A DNA stretch of 64,000 nt from Mucilaginibacter sp. UR6-1 (lineage in GTDB: Bacteria > Bacteroidota > Bacteroidia > Sphingobacteriales > Sphingobacteriaceae). The position numbers and the translations under genes are program-made. Location: contig NZ_JAJIWP010000002.1 in the NCBI RefSeq assembly GCF_020880975.1, forward strand, positions 186,001 to 250,000, written 5' to 3'. Positions 62,251 to 64,000 of this stretch are shown here, in pieces. The notes under the pieces were generated by a model. The model ran no database searches, was not told where the DNA came from, and saw nothing but the letters and a program-made list of their open reading frames with translations. How positions within the stretch are numbered: the stretch's first letter is position 1; every line of letters begins with the position of its first letter.

Positions 62251-64000
62251 ATGATCAAACAAATTAAGCGTTGCCTGTCAGCGTTAACTTTACTTTCCGC
62301 TTTTGGTATGCCCGGCATGGCCCAGCAAAACTCAGGCGAGGGAAACCTGAAATATGTTGATACCCGTATCGGCAATGTTGGCGCACTGCTGGAACCAACG
62401 CGGCCTACGGTACAACTGCCTAACCAAATGATGCGCATGTTCCCGATCCGTAAGGATTACCTTGACGATCAGATCAGCAGTTTTCCGCTGCTTATTGTAT
62501 CGCACCGTATGGGCGAGGCATTCAGTATAAAGCCCACAACCGAACCGGTTACAGCCAGGGCCTTTAACCAGCGCATGACGTATGACCATGACCTGGAAGT
62601 GATACGCCCCTGGTATTATAAAACTTATTTAATAGATCAGGATATCACCGTGGAGTATGTACCGGGTATAAAAACAGGTATCTATAAATTTGAGTTTCCC
62701 GCAAAAAAGGACAAGAACCTGCTGCTGGGCACCTACAATGGCGATGAATCAGCATGGAACATTACTTCAGGCAATGAGGTTACCGGTGTTGAAACCTATC
62801 ATGATGATATTAAGATATACACCTATGGCGTATTCAGTCAAAAGGGTACGCCGGGCATCCTGAACAATGGTGCGCCAGCGGCCGGTACAACAGTTAGCGG
62901 TAAAAACATAAAAGCTTATATAAGCTTCGCTAATGCAACAGGTAACATAGTCGAACTGAAATACGCCGTATCTTTTATAAGCGCGGAGCAGGCAAAGGCT
63001 AATTTTAATGACGAGTTTAAGGGTGACCGTGGGTTTGACCAGTTAAAGCAATCAGGCGAACAGGCCTGGAGCAAGGTTATAAACCAGATAGACGTTAAAG
63101 GTGGTACCGAAGCACAAAAGCGCAGCTTTTATTCGGCCTTATACCGTTGTTATGAGCGGCCTGTAAATATAACCGAAGGCAATAAATACTACAGCGGTTA
63201 TGATAAAAAGATACATGAGAGTAAACGTACCTTTTATGTAGATGACTGGACGTGGGATACCTACCTGGCACATCATCCGCTGCGTACCATCCTTAACCCA
63301 GCACAGGAAGAGGATATTCTGAACTCCTACGTGAACATGTATCAGCAAAGCGGCTGGGTGCCTACCTTCCCGGTGCTGTTTGGCGACCATGCCTGTATGA
63401 ACGGTTTTCACTCTACCGTAAGCTTTTTGGATGCCTATAACAAAGGCCTGCGTAATTACGATACTAAAGCAGCTTATGAGGGTATGCGTAAAAACGCTAC
63501 CCAGGCTACCATGATGCCCTGGATGAACGGCCCTAAAGGCCCGCTGGAAGATTTTTATTACGCTAACGGCTACATCCCCGCCCTGCATCCGGGCGAAAAG
63601 GAAACCGTACCCGGTGTGCATGGTTTTGAAAAACGCCAGGCAGTGGCTGTAACGCTTGGTGCCAGTTATGATGATTGGGCGTTGGCTCAGTACGCGAAAA
63701 ACATTGGTAAAACGGCTGATTATAACCTGTTCATCAAACGTGCCGACAATTATAAAAAGCTGTGGAGCGATAAGGATATGCTGTTTATGCCAAAGGATGA
63801 CAAGGGGCAATTCATCAACATTGACCCTAAGTTTGACGGTGGTATGGGTGGCCGTGATTACTATGATGAAAACAACGGCTGGACATACCAGTGGCAGGTA
63901 CAGCACGATGTACCCGGTTTAGTAGGCCTGATGGGCGGCAAGCAAAAATTTGAAGCCCGTTTAGATCAGCTCTTCCGTGAGGGTTTAGGCCGGAGTAAGT
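62251..64000 (+). CDS. Secreted GH92 alpha-mannosidase-like protein (3' truncated by window)
   Basis: The frame is open from ATG 62251 to the window edge, 583 codons. A signal peptide (LTLLSAFGMPGMAQ) is followed by the N-terminal domain YVDTRIGNVGALLEPTRPT. The catalytic (alpha/alpha)6 domain shows DDWTWDTYLAHHPLRTILNP, GWVPTFPVLFGDHACMNGFH and FLDAYNKGL, matching the GH92 pattern. GH92 enzymes are calcium-dependent exo-mannosidases acting on glycans. The downstream catalytic residues are off the edge. Divergent from GH31 with shared LacI-type operators. Confidence 0.85.
   Translation, partial: MIKQIKRCLSALTLLSAFGMPGMAQQNSGEGNLKYVDTRIGNVGALLEPTRPTVQLPNQMMRMFPIRKDYLDDQISSFPLLIVSHRMGEAFSIKPTTEPVTARAFNQRMTYDHDLEVIRPWYYKTYLIDQDITVEYVPGIKTGIYKFEFPAKKDKNLLLGTYNGDESAWNITSGNEVTGVETYHDDIKIYTYGVFSQKGTPGILNNGAPAAGTTVSGKNIKAYISFANATGNIVELKYAVSFISAEQAKANFNDEFKGDRGFDQLKQSGEQAWSKVINQIDVKGGTEAQKRSFYSALYRCYERPVNITEGNKYYSGYDKKIHESKRTFYVDDWTWDTYLAHHPLRTILNPAQEEDILNSYVNMYQQSGWVPTFPVLFGDHACMNGFHSTVSFLDAYNKGLRNYDTKAAYEGMRKNATQATMMPWMNGPKGPLEDFYYANGYIPALHPGEKETVPGVHGFEKRQAVAVTLGASYDDWALAQYAKNIGKTADYNLFIKRADNYKKLWSDKDMLFMPKDDKGQFINIDPKFDGGMGGRDYYDENNGWTYQWQVQHDVPGLVGLMGGKQKFEARLDQLFREGLGRSK

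Noticed and set aside
63139..63906. A 255-codon open frame on the minus strand
   Set aside because: It lies wholly opposite the GH92 coding frame, which has clear family motifs. The minus-strand translation has no recognisable domain and an unnatural hydrophobic pattern, so it is a shadow frame.
1..64000. tRNA, rRNA, insertion sequences, integrase or attachment sites
   Set aside because: I looked for cloverleaf-like CCA-ended segments, rRNA motifs and transposase motifs and recognised none. A covariance-model search would be decisive.

Overview
The window looks like a chromosomal segment of a Bacteroidota bacterium, most likely family Sphingobacteriaceae (Mucilaginibacter/Pedobacter-like). 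Reasons: a fused CcoN-CcoO oxidase subunit, DUF5686 and GLPGLI proteins, 'SCKK'-type lipoproteins, several secreted glycoside hydrolases, Bacteroidota-type promoters (TTTG ... TAnnTTTG) and start codons generally without strong Shine-Dalgarno sequences. No rRNA, tRNA, CRISPR array, transposase or prophage was recognised. The species assignment is inference.

Layout. 1-3.2 kb: end of an unknown gene, a small hypothetical, periplasmic trehalase and a convergent alginate-lyase-like lipoprotein. 3.6-12.6 kb: one co-directional pentose-phosphate operon (tkt, rpiB, tal, a HAD phosphatase, gnd, zwf, pgl, ROK sugar kinase), facing a GH63 glucosidase whose 3' end overlaps it by 40 bp. 15.3-21.8 kb: TetR plus a tripartite RND efflux operon. 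22-24.5 kb: DUF5686 outer-membrane protein. 24.6-27.5 kb: arsenic operon (arsR, DUF6428, arsN2, arsC, acr3) with two ArsR-type operators. 27.5-28.9 kb: two TetR-like regulators sharing an upstream motif. 28.9-37 kb: M24 aminopeptidase, GAF/PAS protein, two tandem acyltransferase-3 paralogues separated by a REP-like repeat cluster, an AT-rich FRG-domain gene, a universal stress protein and a TlpA-like redoxin.

37-52.6 kb is a low-oxygen module: ccoI, ccoS, ccoNO, ccoQ, ccoP, ccoG, ccoH, a SafE-like protein, a small membrane protein, a 591-aa uncharacterised protein, hemN, a D-lactate-dehydrogenase-like enzyme and a two-gene sensor operon. The kinase PAS domain carries the heme-FixL residues (His, Arg, His-Ile, Arg in the FixL spacing). 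Its partner is a response regulator fused to a Crp/Fnr domain with FNR-type recognition residues (E..SR). FNR-like palindromes (TGA[C/T]-N4-[A/G]TCA) lie 77-91 bp before ccoI, ccoNO, the kinase, ldh and the universal stress gene, with a weaker copy before the small membrane protein gene. I read this as an oxygen-sensing FixL -> REC-Crp circuit controlling the local high-affinity respiration, heme and fermentation genes. It is the most interesting system in the window.

52.7-58.4 kb: a six-cysteine secreted protein followed by a GLPGLI/outer-membrane-barrel pair, an AraC regulator and an outer-membrane beta-barrel protein with a structured leader. 58.7-64 kb: a beta-helix lipoprotein and GH31 glycosidase, divergent from a GH92 mannosidase truncated by the window edge, with two LacI-type operators 21 bp apart between them.
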